Part shown: positions 45,095 to 53,721 of the stretch, in pieces
Numbering within the stretch: position 1 is the stretch's first letter
Layout: every line of letters starts with the position of its first letter
NCBI RefSeq assembly: GCF_029395675.1
Contig: NZ_CP115184.1
Span: 3,410,001-3,474,000, forward strand
Source: Janibacter cremeus
Lineage (GTDB): Bacteria > Actinomycetota > Actinomycetes > Actinomycetales > Dermatophilaceae
DNA length: 64,000 nt
Direction of reading: 5' to 3'
Program-made: the position numbers and the translations under genes
The notes under the pieces: model-generated
Told to the model about the DNA's origin: nothing
Seen by the model: the letters and a program-made list of their open reading frames with translations, nothing else
Databases searched by the model: none

Positions 45095-46159
45095 ATGGCC
45101 CCCACCTCGCCCGCCGGCACCGCCCCCTTCGCCCTGTCGGTGCTCGACAACGCCCACACCGGTGTGGGGCAGACCGCCGCCGAGGCATTCGGCGAGATCA
45201 TCGCGCTCGCCCGGCTTGCCGAGCGGCGCGGATACCGCCGGTTCTGGATGTCCGAGCACCACGCGATGCCCGGTGCGTCGACCTCGTCCCCGCAGCTGAT
45301 GCTGGCGCGCCTGACCGGCGAGACCGAGCGCATCCGCCTGGGTGCGGGCGGGGTGATGCTGCCCAACCACGCACCCCTCGTCATCGCCGAGCAGTTCGGG
45401 ATGCTGGAGGCGCTCGCGCCCGGCCGGATCGACCTGGGCCTCGGGCGCGCACCCGGCACCGACCCGGCGACAGCGGCGGCACTGCGTCGCGGAGCGGACG
45501 CCAACGACGGGTTCCCGGACCAGGTGGACGAGCTACTCGGCTTCCTGTCCGACGACTTCCCCGAGGGCCACCCGTACCGGCACGTCCACGCCGCGCCCGG
45601 TCCGTGGCAGGCCGAGCAGAACCGGGTGGCGCGCCCGGGCATCCCGCAGGCGTGGGTCCTTGGCTCGTCCCCGTACTCGGCGCAGCTCGCGGCCCACCTC
45701 GGACGGCCCTACGCCTTCGCGCTGCAGTTCGGCGACGCCGACGTGGACACGGCGATGCGGATCTACCGGGAGCGGTTCCGCCCGTCCGAGCAGCTGCAGG
45801 AGCCGTACACCCTGCTCAGCGTCCCGGCCGTCGCCCACGACGACCCGGGAGAGGCCCGCCGCCAGGCGCGCTCGGCGGCGATGGCCATGCTGCGGATGTT
45901 CAAGCGGGAGCCCTACGCCGTGCTGCCGCCGGAGGAGGTCGAGGCCTACCCCGCCACCGCGCAAGAGGAGCAGGTCCTCGACGTCTACACCGAGCGCTTC
46001 ACCAACGGCACCGCCGCCGACGTGGCCGCGGCCCTCGAGCGACTCCACGACCGCACGCAGGTCGACGAGCTGATGCTCGTCGTGATGGGGCACTCGCGCC
46101 GGACCCAGGCGCGCACCCTCGAGCTGCTCGCCGACCACTACGGGCTCCCGGACGCCTGA
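45095..46159 (+). CDS. LLM class flavin-dependent oxidoreductase
   Basis: A 354-residue luciferase-like monooxygenase. The family stretch RRFWMSEHHAMPG and the LGAGGVMLPNHAPLVIAEQFGMLEALAPGRIDLGLGRAPG block, which contacts the flavin phosphate, are clear. Followed after 38 bases by an isochorismatase-like hydrolase. Substrate unknown. ATG 45095 preferred over 45071 as the conserved part begins soon after. Confidence 0.92.
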   Translation: MAPTSPAGTAPFALSVLDNAHTGVGQTAAEAFGEIIALARLAERRGYRRFWMSEHHAMPGASTSSPQLMLARLTGETERIRLGAGGVMLPNHAPLVIAEQFGMLEALAPGRIDLGLGRAPGTDPATAAALRRGADANDGFPDQVDELLGFLSDDFPEGHPYRHVHAAPGPWQAEQNRVARPGIPQAWVLGSSPYSAQLAAHLGRPYAFALQFGDADVDTAMRIYRERFRPSEQLQEPYTLLSVPAVAHDDPGEARRQARSAAMAMLRMFKREPYAVLPPEEVEAYPATAQEEQVLDVYTERFTNGTAADVAAALERLHDRTQVDELMLVVMGHSRRTQARTLELLADHYGLPDA

Positions 46160-46197
46160 CCGGCCCACCACGCACCACCCACCAAGGAGAAGAACAC

Positions 46198-46833
46198 ATG
46201 AGCGCACCGAAGCGAGCCCTCGTCGTCATCGACGTCCAGCAGGAGTACTTCGACGGCATCCTGCAGATCCAGGCGCCGTCCCCCGAGACGTCCCTGGCCA
46301 ACATCACCACCGCCCTCGACGTGGCCGCAGAGCAGGACCTGCCGGTCGTCGTCGTGCAGCACCAGGCGCCGGAGGGGTCTCCCGTCTTCGCGGAGGGCAG
46401 CCACAGCTGGTCGCTGCACCCCGAGGTCGAGAAGCGGCTGCAGCCGTCGTGGAAGCGCGCCACCAAGGACAAGGCCAGCGTCTTCGCCGGCACCGACGTC
46501 GCGCCGTGGCTGGCCGAGCAGGGCGTCGACACGATCACGATCGTCGGCTTCATGACCAACAACTGCGACATCGGCACCGCGGTGGGCGCGGAGGAGCTCG
46601 GCCTCTCGGCGGAGATCCTCTCCGACGCCAGCGGCGCCATCCACCTGGCCAACGAGGCCGGCAAGGTCTCCGCCGAGCAGCTGCACGAGACCCTGCTCGT
46701 GCTGCTGCACTCCAACTTCGCCGCCGTCGCGAGCACGCAGGACTGGACCGCGGCCGTCGTCGCGGGTGAGGCCCTGCCCAAGAGCGATCTGGGCTCCTCC
46801 GCCATGCAGGGGCAGGCGGCCTTCGCCGGCTGA
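46198..46833 (+). CDS. Isochorismatase-like cysteine hydrolase
   Basis: A 211-residue protein. The catalytic Asp lies in VVIDVQQEYF, a Lys lies in the middle (KRATKDKASVF) and the Cys in GFMTNNCDIGTAV. Family members hydrolyse amides or isochorismate. ATG follows AAGGAGAAGAACAC. Forms a transcription unit with the LLM enzyme. Confidence 0.9.
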   Translation: MSAPKRALVVIDVQQEYFDGILQIQAPSPETSLANITTALDVAAEQDLPVVVVQHQAPEGSPVFAEGSHSWSLHPEVEKRLQPSWKRATKDKASVFAGTDVAPWLAEQGVDTITIVGFMTNNCDIGTAVGAEELGLSAEILSDASGAIHLANEAGKVSAEQLHETLLVLLHSNFAAVASTQDWTAAVVAGEALPKSDLGSSAMQGQAAFAG

Positions 46834-46886
46834 GCACGTGGGGCGAAGGGGGGCGCCCGGGTCGGTCGCGGGCCGGGGTCTCGAGG

Positions 46887-46960
46887 CTCGGCCGCGGGCG
46901 GCCTCGCACCTCGACCATCGCGAACTGCACCTCGGCCGCGGGCGGCCTCGCACCTCGACC
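46887..46960. repeat. 30-bp direct repeat pair, GGTTGAGG-like family
   Basis: CTCGGCCGCGGGCGGCCTCG plus CACCTCGACC occurs at 46887-46916 and 46931-46960. The first copy is preceded by GGTCTCGAGG, so the set reads like an inverted, diverged form of the repeat family at 62.87-63.5 kb. The repeats also contain the palindrome GGCCGCGGGCGGCC. The 214-bp gap holds nothing else. Confidence 0.6.
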
Positions 46961-47047
46961 GTCGGTGACTCATCGCCGTCGACCGTGTGACTCGAGGAAC
47001 TCCGGGTGGATTTCCCCCTTCGTCCGAACCTGCGCGACAATGGACGG

Positions 47048-48430
47048 GTGAGCGCTAACTCCGGCAAGCACCATGTCGTCATCATCGGGTCCGGCTTCGG
47101 CGGCCTCTTCGCCGCCAAGGAGCTGGGCAACGAGGACGTCGACGTCACCCTGATCTCCAGGACGAGTCACCACCTCTTCCAGCCGCTGCTGTACCAGGTG
47201 GCCACGGGCATCCTGTCCGAGGGCGACATCGCCCCGACGACCCGCGACATCCTCGGCCACCAGCGCAATGTGCGCGTCATCCTCGGCGACGTCCAGCGGA
47301 TCGACGTCGAGGCGAGGACCGTGCACTCGGAGTCGCTGAACCAGCACACGGTCACCCACTACGACAGCCTGATCGTCGCTGCCGGTGCCGGCCAGTCCTA
47401 CTTCGGCAACAACCACTTCGCCCGGTTCGCGCCGGGGATGAAGAGCATCGACGACGCCCTCGAGCTGCGTGGCCGCATCTTCGGTTCCTTCGAGCTCGCC
47501 GAGACCTCGACCGACCCGGAGCAGCGCCGTCGCCTGCTCACCTTCGTCGTCGTCGGTGCGGGGCCGACCGGGGTGGAGATGGCCGGCCAGATCGCCGAGC
47601 TGGCCCAGCGCACCCTGGCCGACGAGTTCCGCCACATCGACCCGGGCGAGGCGCGGGTCGTCCTGCTGGACGGCGCGCCGAAGGTCCTGCCCACCTTCGG
47701 TGACCGGCTCAGCGACAAGGCCCGCCGCAGCCTGGAGAAGCAGGGCGTCGAGGTCCAGCTCGAGGCGATGGTGACCGACGTCAACCAGTACGGCATCGAG
47801 GTCAAGGACGGTGACGGCAGCCACCGCACCATCGAGACGATGACCAAGGTCTGGGCTGCCGGTGTCGCCGGATCCCCCCTGGGCGCGATGCTCGCCGAGC
47901 AGACCGACGTCGAGGTCGACCGCGCCGGGCGCGTGCACGTCGAGGAGAACCTGACCGTCCCGGGCCACCCCGAGATCTTCGTCGTCGGCGACATGATCAA
48001 CCTCAAGGGCTACCCGGGCGTTGCCCAGTTGGCGATCCAGGGCGGTCGCTACGCGGCCAAGGAGATCCTCGCCCGGCTGGCGGGCAAGGAGCCGCAGGCC
48101 CCCTTCCGCTACCGGGACAAGGGCTCCATGGCCACGATCTCGAAGTACTCGGCCGTCGCGAGCATCGGCCGGATCAACTTCACCGGCTTCCTCGCCTGGC
48201 TCGCGTGGCTGGCCGTGCACCTCATGGCCATGGTGGGCTTCAAGAACCGCGTCTCGACACTGCTGAACTGGATCATCACCTTCGTAGGGGACAGCCGCAA
48301 CGAGCGGGTCTCGACCTTCCAGCAGGTCTTCGCGCGCACCGCGATGCAGGACCTCGGGCCGAGCGCCTACCCCAACCTCGCGGACCCGGGACCGGACGGC
48401 GACGACGAGCTGGAGCACCACGCGTCGTAG
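47048..48430 (+). CDS. ndh: Type II NADH dehydrogenase (NDH-2)
   Basis: A 460-residue flavoprotein. FAD site VVIIGSGFGGLFAAKEL at the start, NAD site FVVVGAGPTGVEMAGQ, and the second FAD contact PEIFVVGDM. Hydrophobic C-terminal stretches (FTGFLAWLAWLAVHLMAM) anchor it at the membrane. It passes electrons from NADH to menaquinone without pumping protons. GTG start. Single gene. Confidence 0.92.
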   Translation: MSANSGKHHVVIIGSGFGGLFAAKELGNEDVDVTLISRTSHHLFQPLLYQVATGILSEGDIAPTTRDILGHQRNVRVILGDVQRIDVEARTVHSESLNQHTVTHYDSLIVAAGAGQSYFGNNHFARFAPGMKSIDDALELRGRIFGSFELAETSTDPEQRRRLLTFVVVGAGPTGVEMAGQIAELAQRTLADEFRHIDPGEARVVLLDGAPKVLPTFGDRLSDKARRSLEKQGVEVQLEAMVTDVNQYGIEVKDGDGSHRTIETMTKVWAAGVAGSPLGAMLAEQTDVEVDRAGRVHVEENLTVPGHPEIFVVGDMINLKGYPGVAQLAIQGGRYAAKEILARLAGKEPQAPFRYRDKGSMATISKYSAVASIGRINFTGFLAWLAWLAVHLMAMVGFKNRVSTLLNWIITFVGDSRNERVSTFQQVFARTAMQDLGPSAYPNLADPGPDGDDELEHHAS

Positions 48431-48440
48431 GCTCGAGGGC

Positions 48441-49736
48441 ATGCCTCTGGACTTTCCCTTCGAGGACCACACCCTCTCCAACGGGTTGCGCGTCATCGTG
48501 CAGCCCGACGCCACGACGCCCACCGTCACCCTCAACATGTGGGTGGGCGTCGGCTCGCGACACGAGGAGGCGGGGGCGACCGGCTTCGCCCACCTCTTCG
48601 AGCACCTGATGTTCCAGGGCAGCGAGCACGTCGCCAACGGTGAGCACTTCCAGGCGCTCATGGGCGTCGGTGGCCGGCTCAACGCGACGACGTGGTTCGA
48701 CCGCACGACGTACTTCGAGACGATCCCCTCCGGCGCGCTCGAGCTCGCGCTGTGGCTGGAGGCCGACCGGCACGCCAACCTCCTGGCGGCCGTGACGCAG
48801 GACAACCTCGACAACCAGCGCGACGTCGTCAAGGAGGAGAAGCGCCAGCGCTACGACAACCAGCCGTACGGCCAGGCGATGACGCGGATCTACGCGACCG
48901 TCTTCCCCGAGGGACACCCGTACCACCACCCGACGATCGGGTCGATGGAGGACCTCGACGCGGCGACGGTGGACGACGTGCACGACTTCTTCCGCCGGCA
49001 CTACGCCCCGGACAACACGGTCCTGACGATCGTCGGTGACGTCACCGCGGAGCGGGGGCTGGAGCTCGTCGAGCGCTACTTCGGTCACCTCGACCACCAC
49101 GCCGAGCCGCGAAGGGGGCCGGTCGCCCCCCTTCGCCCGCTGCCGGAGCCGGCGCGCGAGGAGGTCGTCGACGAGGTGCCCAACGACCGCATCCACCTCG
49201 CCTTCCGCCTCCCTGCCGAAGGGGGCAGGACCGGTGACGAGTTCCTCGCCTCCTCGATGGCCCTCGACTGCCTCGGCGGGTTGAGCTTCTCGCCGCTGGA
49301 GCAGCGGCTCGTGCGCGACGAGCAGCGCGCCAACGCGATCGACGTCGGGGCGATGGGCTTCGTCGACGGGGTCTCCCTCGGCCTGGTGATCGTCGACGTC
49401 GCGGACGGGGTCGACGCGGACGAGCTGGAGGAGCAGGTCTGCGCCGAGCTGACCGCCTTCGCCGACGCGGGCCCGACGCCCGAGCAGATGGAGGCGGTGC
49501 GGGCCCAGGCGGAGCGCGCGTGGCTGTCGTCGCTGGCCGCCAAGGACGAGCGCGCCGACCTGATCAGCCACTACACGTGCCTGCACGACGACCCCGGCTA
49601 CATCAACACCTTCCTCGACCGGCTGGCGGCGATCACCCCCGAGGACGTGCGCGCCGCTGCCGACACCTGGCTGCGCCCGCAGCACCGCGCCGCCGTCGTC
49701 TACCGAGCCGCCGAGCAGCAGGAGGAGGCAGCATGA
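48441..49736 (+). CDS. M16 family zinc metallopeptidase (active subunit)
   Basis: A 431-residue peptidase. The inverted zinc motif is H51-L-F-E54-H55 (FAHLFEHLMFQG), with the downstream Glu and Arg-Tyr typical of the family (EEKRQRYDNQPYG). Cytosolic, no signal peptide. Next gene overlaps (ATGA). Pairs of active and inactive M16 subunits are common. Confidence 0.93.
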   Translation: MPLDFPFEDHTLSNGLRVIVQPDATTPTVTLNMWVGVGSRHEEAGATGFAHLFEHLMFQGSEHVANGEHFQALMGVGGRLNATTWFDRTTYFETIPSGALELALWLEADRHANLLAAVTQDNLDNQRDVVKEEKRQRYDNQPYGQAMTRIYATVFPEGHPYHHPTIGSMEDLDAATVDDVHDFFRRHYAPDNTVLTIVGDVTAERGLELVERYFGHLDHHAEPRRGPVAPLRPLPEPAREEVVDEVPNDRIHLAFRLPAEGGRTGDEFLASSMALDCLGGLSFSPLEQRLVRDEQRANAIDVGAMGFVDGVSLGLVIVDVADGVDADELEEQVCAELTAFADAGPTPEQMEAVRAQAERAWLSSLAAKDERADLISHYTCLHDDPGYINTFLDRLAAITPEDVRAAADTWLRPQHRAAVVYRAAEQQEEAA

Positions 49737-51088
49737 GCACGCCCACGGTCCCGCGTCCGCAGGTCGCCGCGCCGGGGGAGTGGTCCTTCCCCCAGCCGCG
49801 TGAGCTCACCCTGCCCAACGGCATCGGTGCCCTCGTGCACGACGTGCCGGGGCAGTACGTCATCTCGGTGCGCCTGACCGTGCCGGTCGCGCTGCGCCAC
49901 GAGCCGGAGGCCACGGAGGGCGTCGCCTGGATCATGGCGCGGCTGCTCGACGAGGGCACGCGCACGCACAGCCAGCGCGAGCTGTCGGAGCTGCTCGAGC
50001 GGCGGGGCATCGCGATCGGTGCCGGCATGAGCGAGGCTGCGCTCGGCGTCGACCTCGACGTCCCGCAGCGCTTCCTCGGGGAGGCGCTGGAGCTGCTCAC
50101 CGAGTGCATCTCCGAGCCGGTCTTCGACGAGTCGGAGGTCTCGCGCATCAAGCGCACCCGCCTGGCCGAGATCGAGCAGGAGCGCGCCTCGGCCGGCCGT
50201 CGCGCCTTCAAGGAGTGGGCGAGGACCTACTACGACCCCGCCATCCGCGCCTCGCGGCCCGGTGGGGGTACCGCGGAGACGGTCGCCGCGGTGACCCGCC
50301 AGGACGTCGTCGACTTCCACGCCGAGCACGTCCACCCCGAGGGGGCGACGGTCGTCGTGGCCGGCGACCTCACCGGGGTCGACGTCGAGGGGCTGCTGGG
50401 CTCGACCCTCGGCGCCTGGACCACCTCCGGTCGTGTGCGGTCGGTCGACCGTGAGCCGGCTCCGCGTGCCGCCGATGCCGCCCGCGTCGTCCTCGTCGAC
50501 CGGCCCGGCTCGGTGCAGTCGGAGATCCTCATCGGCGCCCCGGGCCCGGACCGGCGGGTCGAGTCCGGGTGGGCCCCCTTCCCCGTGCTGGCCTACGTCA
50601 TGGGCGGCGCCCCGAACGCCCGCATCGACCAGGTGCTGCGCGAGGAGAAGGGCTACACCTACGGCATCCGCTCCGGGTTCCGCCCCCGCCAGGTGGGCTC
50701 TGCCTTCACCGTCGCCGGCTCCGTGCGCGCCGACTCGACCGTGGACTCGCTGCGCCTGCTCAAGGGCATCCTCACCGACGCCCCCGGTTTCACCGAGGAG
50801 GAGACCCGCGCGGGCGTGGACTTCATGAGCCTCACCGCACCGGGTCGCTACGACACCGCGGACGCGATCGCCGACGAGACCGCCGGCCTCGCGGGCGACG
50901 AACTGCCGCTGACCTTCACCAGCGACACCATCGCGGCGATGCGCCGGCTGACGGCCGACGACCTCAGCCGTGCCTGGCGCGAGCAGGTCACCCACGAGTG
51001 GACGGTCGTCGTCGTGGGTGACGCCTCGCTGTACCGGGACCAGGTCGAGGACCTCGGCCTCGGCCCGGTCACCGTCGTCCCGAACTGA
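49733..51088 (+). CDS. M16 family peptidase-like protein (inactive subunit)
   Basis: A 451-residue M16 homologue lacking HxxEH at the expected place (TEGVAWIMARLLDEG). It keeps the Arg-Tyr motif of the C-terminal domain (EEKGYTYGIRSGF), which binds substrate. This matches the non-catalytic partner in heterodimeric M16 enzymes. Probably forms one enzyme with the previous protein. Confidence 0.9.
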   Translation: MSTPTVPRPQVAAPGEWSFPQPRELTLPNGIGALVHDVPGQYVISVRLTVPVALRHEPEATEGVAWIMARLLDEGTRTHSQRELSELLERRGIAIGAGMSEAALGVDLDVPQRFLGEALELLTECISEPVFDESEVSRIKRTRLAEIEQERASAGRRAFKEWARTYYDPAIRASRPGGGTAETVAAVTRQDVVDFHAEHVHPEGATVVVAGDLTGVDVEGLLGSTLGAWTTSGRVRSVDREPAPRAADAARVVLVDRPGSVQSEILIGAPGPDRRVESGWAPFPVLAYVMGGAPNARIDQVLREEKGYTYGIRSGFRPRQVGSAFTVAGSVRADSTVDSLRLLKGILTDAPGFTEEETRAGVDFMSLTAPGRYDTADAIADETAGLAGDELPLTFTSDTIAAMRRLTADDLSRAWREQVTHEWTVVVVGDASLYRDQVEDLGLGPVTVVPN

Positions 51089-51138
51089 TCCGGTCGGCTC
51101 GGCCCGGACAGGGCTGGTATCCGTCGTCCCGGGCTGAC

Positions 51139-51225
51139 GGTTGTGGGTTGAACCGGTAGTCCCGGAAGCCGGCAGCGCACTGGGGGCATCCCCGGCAGCC
51201 GTGGCGACCGGTTCAACACACAACC
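51139..51225. repeat. Palindromic element P4, copy 1
   Basis: An 87-base element with near-perfect 19-bp arms (GGTTGTGGGTTGAACCGGT against ACCGGTTCAACACACAACC). The centre has GGGGCATCCCC and GCCGGCAGC. A further segment CAACCCACAA at 51236-51245 pairs exactly with the left arm. Copy 2 is at 52130-52214 in the same orientation, on the other side of the endonuclease-like gene. Confidence 0.85.
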
Positions 51226-51323
51226 ACGCCGGCTGCAACCCACAAGTACGTCGGCGTGAGCCGGTGGTCCACAGGCAGGCAGCGACGGCGCATCCGTAGG
51301 CACGAGGCCGCTGGGCTGGTCTC

Positions 51324-52121
51324 GTGATCTACACGAGGAGCGACTGGCAGGGGACCGCACGTGAGCTGTCGGCAGCGGTGGCGAAGGGGGAGGTCGAGCG
51401 CGCGGGCAGGTACTACGTCACGCCCGACACGTCTCCCGAGGTCCGAGATGCCTTGGCCGAGGGGTTGCGACCGACCTGCGTCATGGCGGCCCGGGAGCAC
51501 GGACTGTGGGTTCCGCCGGCCTCGGGCCTGCACGTCTACGGTCGCCGGCGGCCGGTCGGGCCGGGATGGGTCGGACACGGGTGGCACGGGAGCTGGCCCG
51601 AGGAGGCGGCCGTCGCGTCACCACGTCTGCTGCTCGAGCACGCCGTCGCCTGCCTCGCCCCACTCGACGTCGGGATCCTGGCCGACTCCGCGCTCCACCA
51701 GGGCCTCATCAGCGCTGAGGACGTGGCTGCCTTGGCGTGTTCGGCCCCGCGGGGCGTTGCCCGTGTGCTGGCCCGGGTCTCGGGCCTGGCCGAGTCCGGC
51801 ACGGAGAGCAAGGTCAGGCTCTTCCTGCAGCTGCACAACGTGACGGTGACGCCGCAGGTCGAGATCCCCGGTCTCGGGAGGGTCGACAACCTGGCCGGAC
51901 GGCGCTGGATCCTCGAGAGTGACAGCCGGGCGCACCACACGGGGGAGGACACCTACGCCAAGGACCGCACTCGGGACCTGCACGCGCTCGAACTCGGGTA
52001 CTTCACCACGCGGCTGACCCACTGGATGACCTTCGGTGGGTGGGGGAGGGCGTCGCAGACGTTGCTCAGGGTGATCCGGTCGGGTCGGCACCTGGAGGAC
52101 CCGGCCAGATACGCGCTGTAG
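51324..52121 (+). CDS. AbiEi-like / DUF559 endonuclease-fold protein
   Basis: A 265-residue protein. The N-terminus (YTRSDWQGTARELSAAVAKGEVERAGRYYV) looks like the winged helix of AbiEi-type proteins. The C-terminus looks like a Vsr/DUF559 fold: GLGRVDNLAGRRWILESDSRAHH...DRTRDLHALELGYFTTRLT, with Asp and Glu-x-Asp at candidate nuclease positions. Function unknown. ATG start absent; GTG at 51324. It is bracketed by two ~86-bp palindromes, and its composition is slightly lower in GC than its neighbours. Confidence 0.6.
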   Translation: MIYTRSDWQGTARELSAAVAKGEVERAGRYYVTPDTSPEVRDALAEGLRPTCVMAAREHGLWVPPASGLHVYGRRRPVGPGWVGHGWHGSWPEEAAVASPRLLLEHAVACLAPLDVGILADSALHQGLISAEDVAALACSAPRGVARVLARVSGLAESGTESKVRLFLQLHNVTVTPQVEIPGLGRVDNLAGRRWILESDSRAHHTGEDTYAKDRTRDLHALELGYFTTRLTHWMTFGGWGRASQTLLRVIRSGRHLEDPARYAL

Positions 52122-52129
52122 CCGGTTGA

Positions 52130-52214
52130 TTGTGTGTTGAACCGGTAGGCCCGGGAGCCGGCACCGCCCTGGGGGCATCCCCGGCCGCCGTGGCTACCGG
52201 TTCAACACACAACC
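52130..52214. repeat. Palindromic element P4, copy 2
   Basis: An 85-base element with perfect 18-bp arms (TTGTGTGTTGAACCGGTA, 52130-52147, and its complement at 52195-52212). The middle matches copy 1 at nearly every base, including GGGGGCATCCCCGGC. It starts eight bases after the endonuclease-like stop codon. Confidence 0.88.
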
Positions 52215-52273
52215 TTCGATGGCCGGCGGAACGGGTGGGGCGTGCCCACGAGAGCACACCCCACCCGAGGGAG

Positions 52274-53623
52274 TTACTTCTTCCCGAACTCCCCGGAGGA
52301 CTTCACCCGCGGCTCGAGGACGAACAGGCCCTCCTCGACGCCGGTGACGACGACCTTCCCGGACTCGAAGTAGGGGTAGTTGCCCCAGGTGCCAGCGAAC
52401 TTCGTCTCGTCGTCGTTGGGGTAGACGTCGAGGAAGCCACGCTCGGTGAGGCGGCCCTGCTCGGCCTTCCAGGTGTCCATGACCCGCAGACCGGAGGTGT
52501 AGTTGCTCTGGTAGGCGAGACCGTCCTTGATGAAGATGTTGTGGTCGATCGACGGGTTCCCGCTGCCGTCGGCGCCACGCAGGACCGGGTTGTCCAGGTC
52601 CTGCAGGTCCCACACGTAGGTCGTCGTGCTGTCGACCGTGCCGGTGAGCTCGTCGAGCTCGTCACCCAGCAGGAAGTAGGCCTGGTCCTCGGTGAACCAG
52701 CCCTGGTGGGTGTAGGCGGCCGTCGTGTACGAGACGCGCGCGAGCATGTCGATCGCGGACTTGTCCGTGACGTCGAGGATCGTCACCGTGTCCTCGTTGG
52801 AGGCCACGCAGATCTCGCGACCGGCGTGCTCGGTGTCCGGGCCCGCGTACTCCACGCACTGGATGTCGTGGGTGTAGCCGTCCTCGCCGTAGCATCCGGC
52901 GAGCTCCGGCTGGCCCGGGCTGGAGAGGTCGTACATGATCGGCCCGCCGTCCACGTCGGCGCAGCCGGGGGCGGTGACGCCGCGCGTGGAGCCGACGACG
53001 TAGAGCGACGCACTCTCCTCGTTGACGTAGAGGTTGTGCGACTGCCCGACTCCTGTGATCCGGGTGTCTTCGCTCCAGTCCTGCTCGGACGTGACGCCGC
53101 GCAGCCTCGTGAGGTCGAAGACCTGCACGCCGTGCCCGGCGGCCTCGGAGCCGATGTAGGCGTGGTTGCCGTAGGTCTTGATGTCACCCCAGATGTTGCC
53201 GGAGCCCTCGGCGGCGGCCGGCAGCACGCCGAGGTGGACGGGGTTGGCCGCGTCGGTGATGTCGACGAAGGCGGTGCCCTCGTAGAGCTTGGCCAGGGCG
53301 TACTCCCTGCCGGTCTGCGGGTCGGTCCAGCCCCAGACGTCATTGGCCCAGATGCTGTCGCCGAGGTCCTTCAGCGGGGTGAAGGAGGCGACATCGACCT
53401 TGTGGCAGGGGAAGAGGTCCCCGGCCATGCCGTCCTCGCAGCGCAGATCGCTCATCGGCTCCTGTGGCACCCCACCGGGGCTGATGTCCTCCTGGACCAG
53501 ATCGAAGCCGGCCGCCTTGCCCTCGCCCTCCTTGTGGGTGGGATGCGCTGCGGCGGTGGTGGCGCTGATCAACAAGCCAAGACTCGCGACGGCGACGGTG
53601 GCGACGCGGGTTGGTCGTCTCAT
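52274..53623 (-). CDS. Secreted LVIVD-repeat (choice-of-anchor B) protein
   Basis: A 449-residue secreted protein. Signal peptide at residues 1-27 (VATVAVASLGLLISATTAAAHP). The body consists of beta-propeller-like LVIVD repeats, for example GTAFVDITDAANPVHLGVLP and GVQVFDLTRLRGV. It has Cys pairs likely bridged outside the cell. Function unknown. Start ATG 53623; an upstream ATG at 53650 gives a poorer signal peptide. Convergent with the endonuclease-like gene. Confidence 0.82.
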   Translation of the reverse strand: MRRPTRVATVAVASLGLLISATTAAAHPTHKEGEGKAAGFDLVQEDISPGGVPQEPMSDLRCEDGMAGDLFPCHKVDVASFTPLKDLGDSIWANDVWGWTDPQTGREYALAKLYEGTAFVDITDAANPVHLGVLPAAAEGSGNIWGDIKTYGNHAYIGSEAAGHGVQVFDLTRLRGVTSEQDWSEDTRITGVGQSHNLYVNEESASLYVVGSTRGVTAPGCADVDGGPIMYDLSSPGQPELAGCYGEDGYTHDIQCVEYAGPDTEHAGREICVASNEDTVTILDVTDKSAIDMLARVSYTTAAYTHQGWFTEDQAYFLLGDELDELTGTVDSTTTYVWDLQDLDNPVLRGADGSGNPSIDHNIFIKDGLAYQSNYTSGLRVMDTWKAEQGRLTERGFLDVYPNDDETKFAGTWGNYPYFESGKVVVTGVEEGLFVLEPRVKSSGEFGKK

Positions 53624-53721
53624 GGTGCGTTCCTCTCGGTAGGGGTGCACCGCACGTTATGGCCTGGATCACACTCCCGCATGTTGAGACGAGCTCCAGC
53701 ACCGCGCCCTGCGCCGGGCGG

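Noticed and set aside
31381..45100. Integrated element using the initiator tRNA as attachment site
   Set aside because: I see no integrase and no second copy of the tRNA 3' end to the right. Only the accessory nature of the genes is supported.
45013..46833. 606-residue ORF joining the LLM region to the isochorismatase-like gene
   Set aside because: Only the last 211 residues are real; the first part is an out-of-frame reading of the LLM gene.
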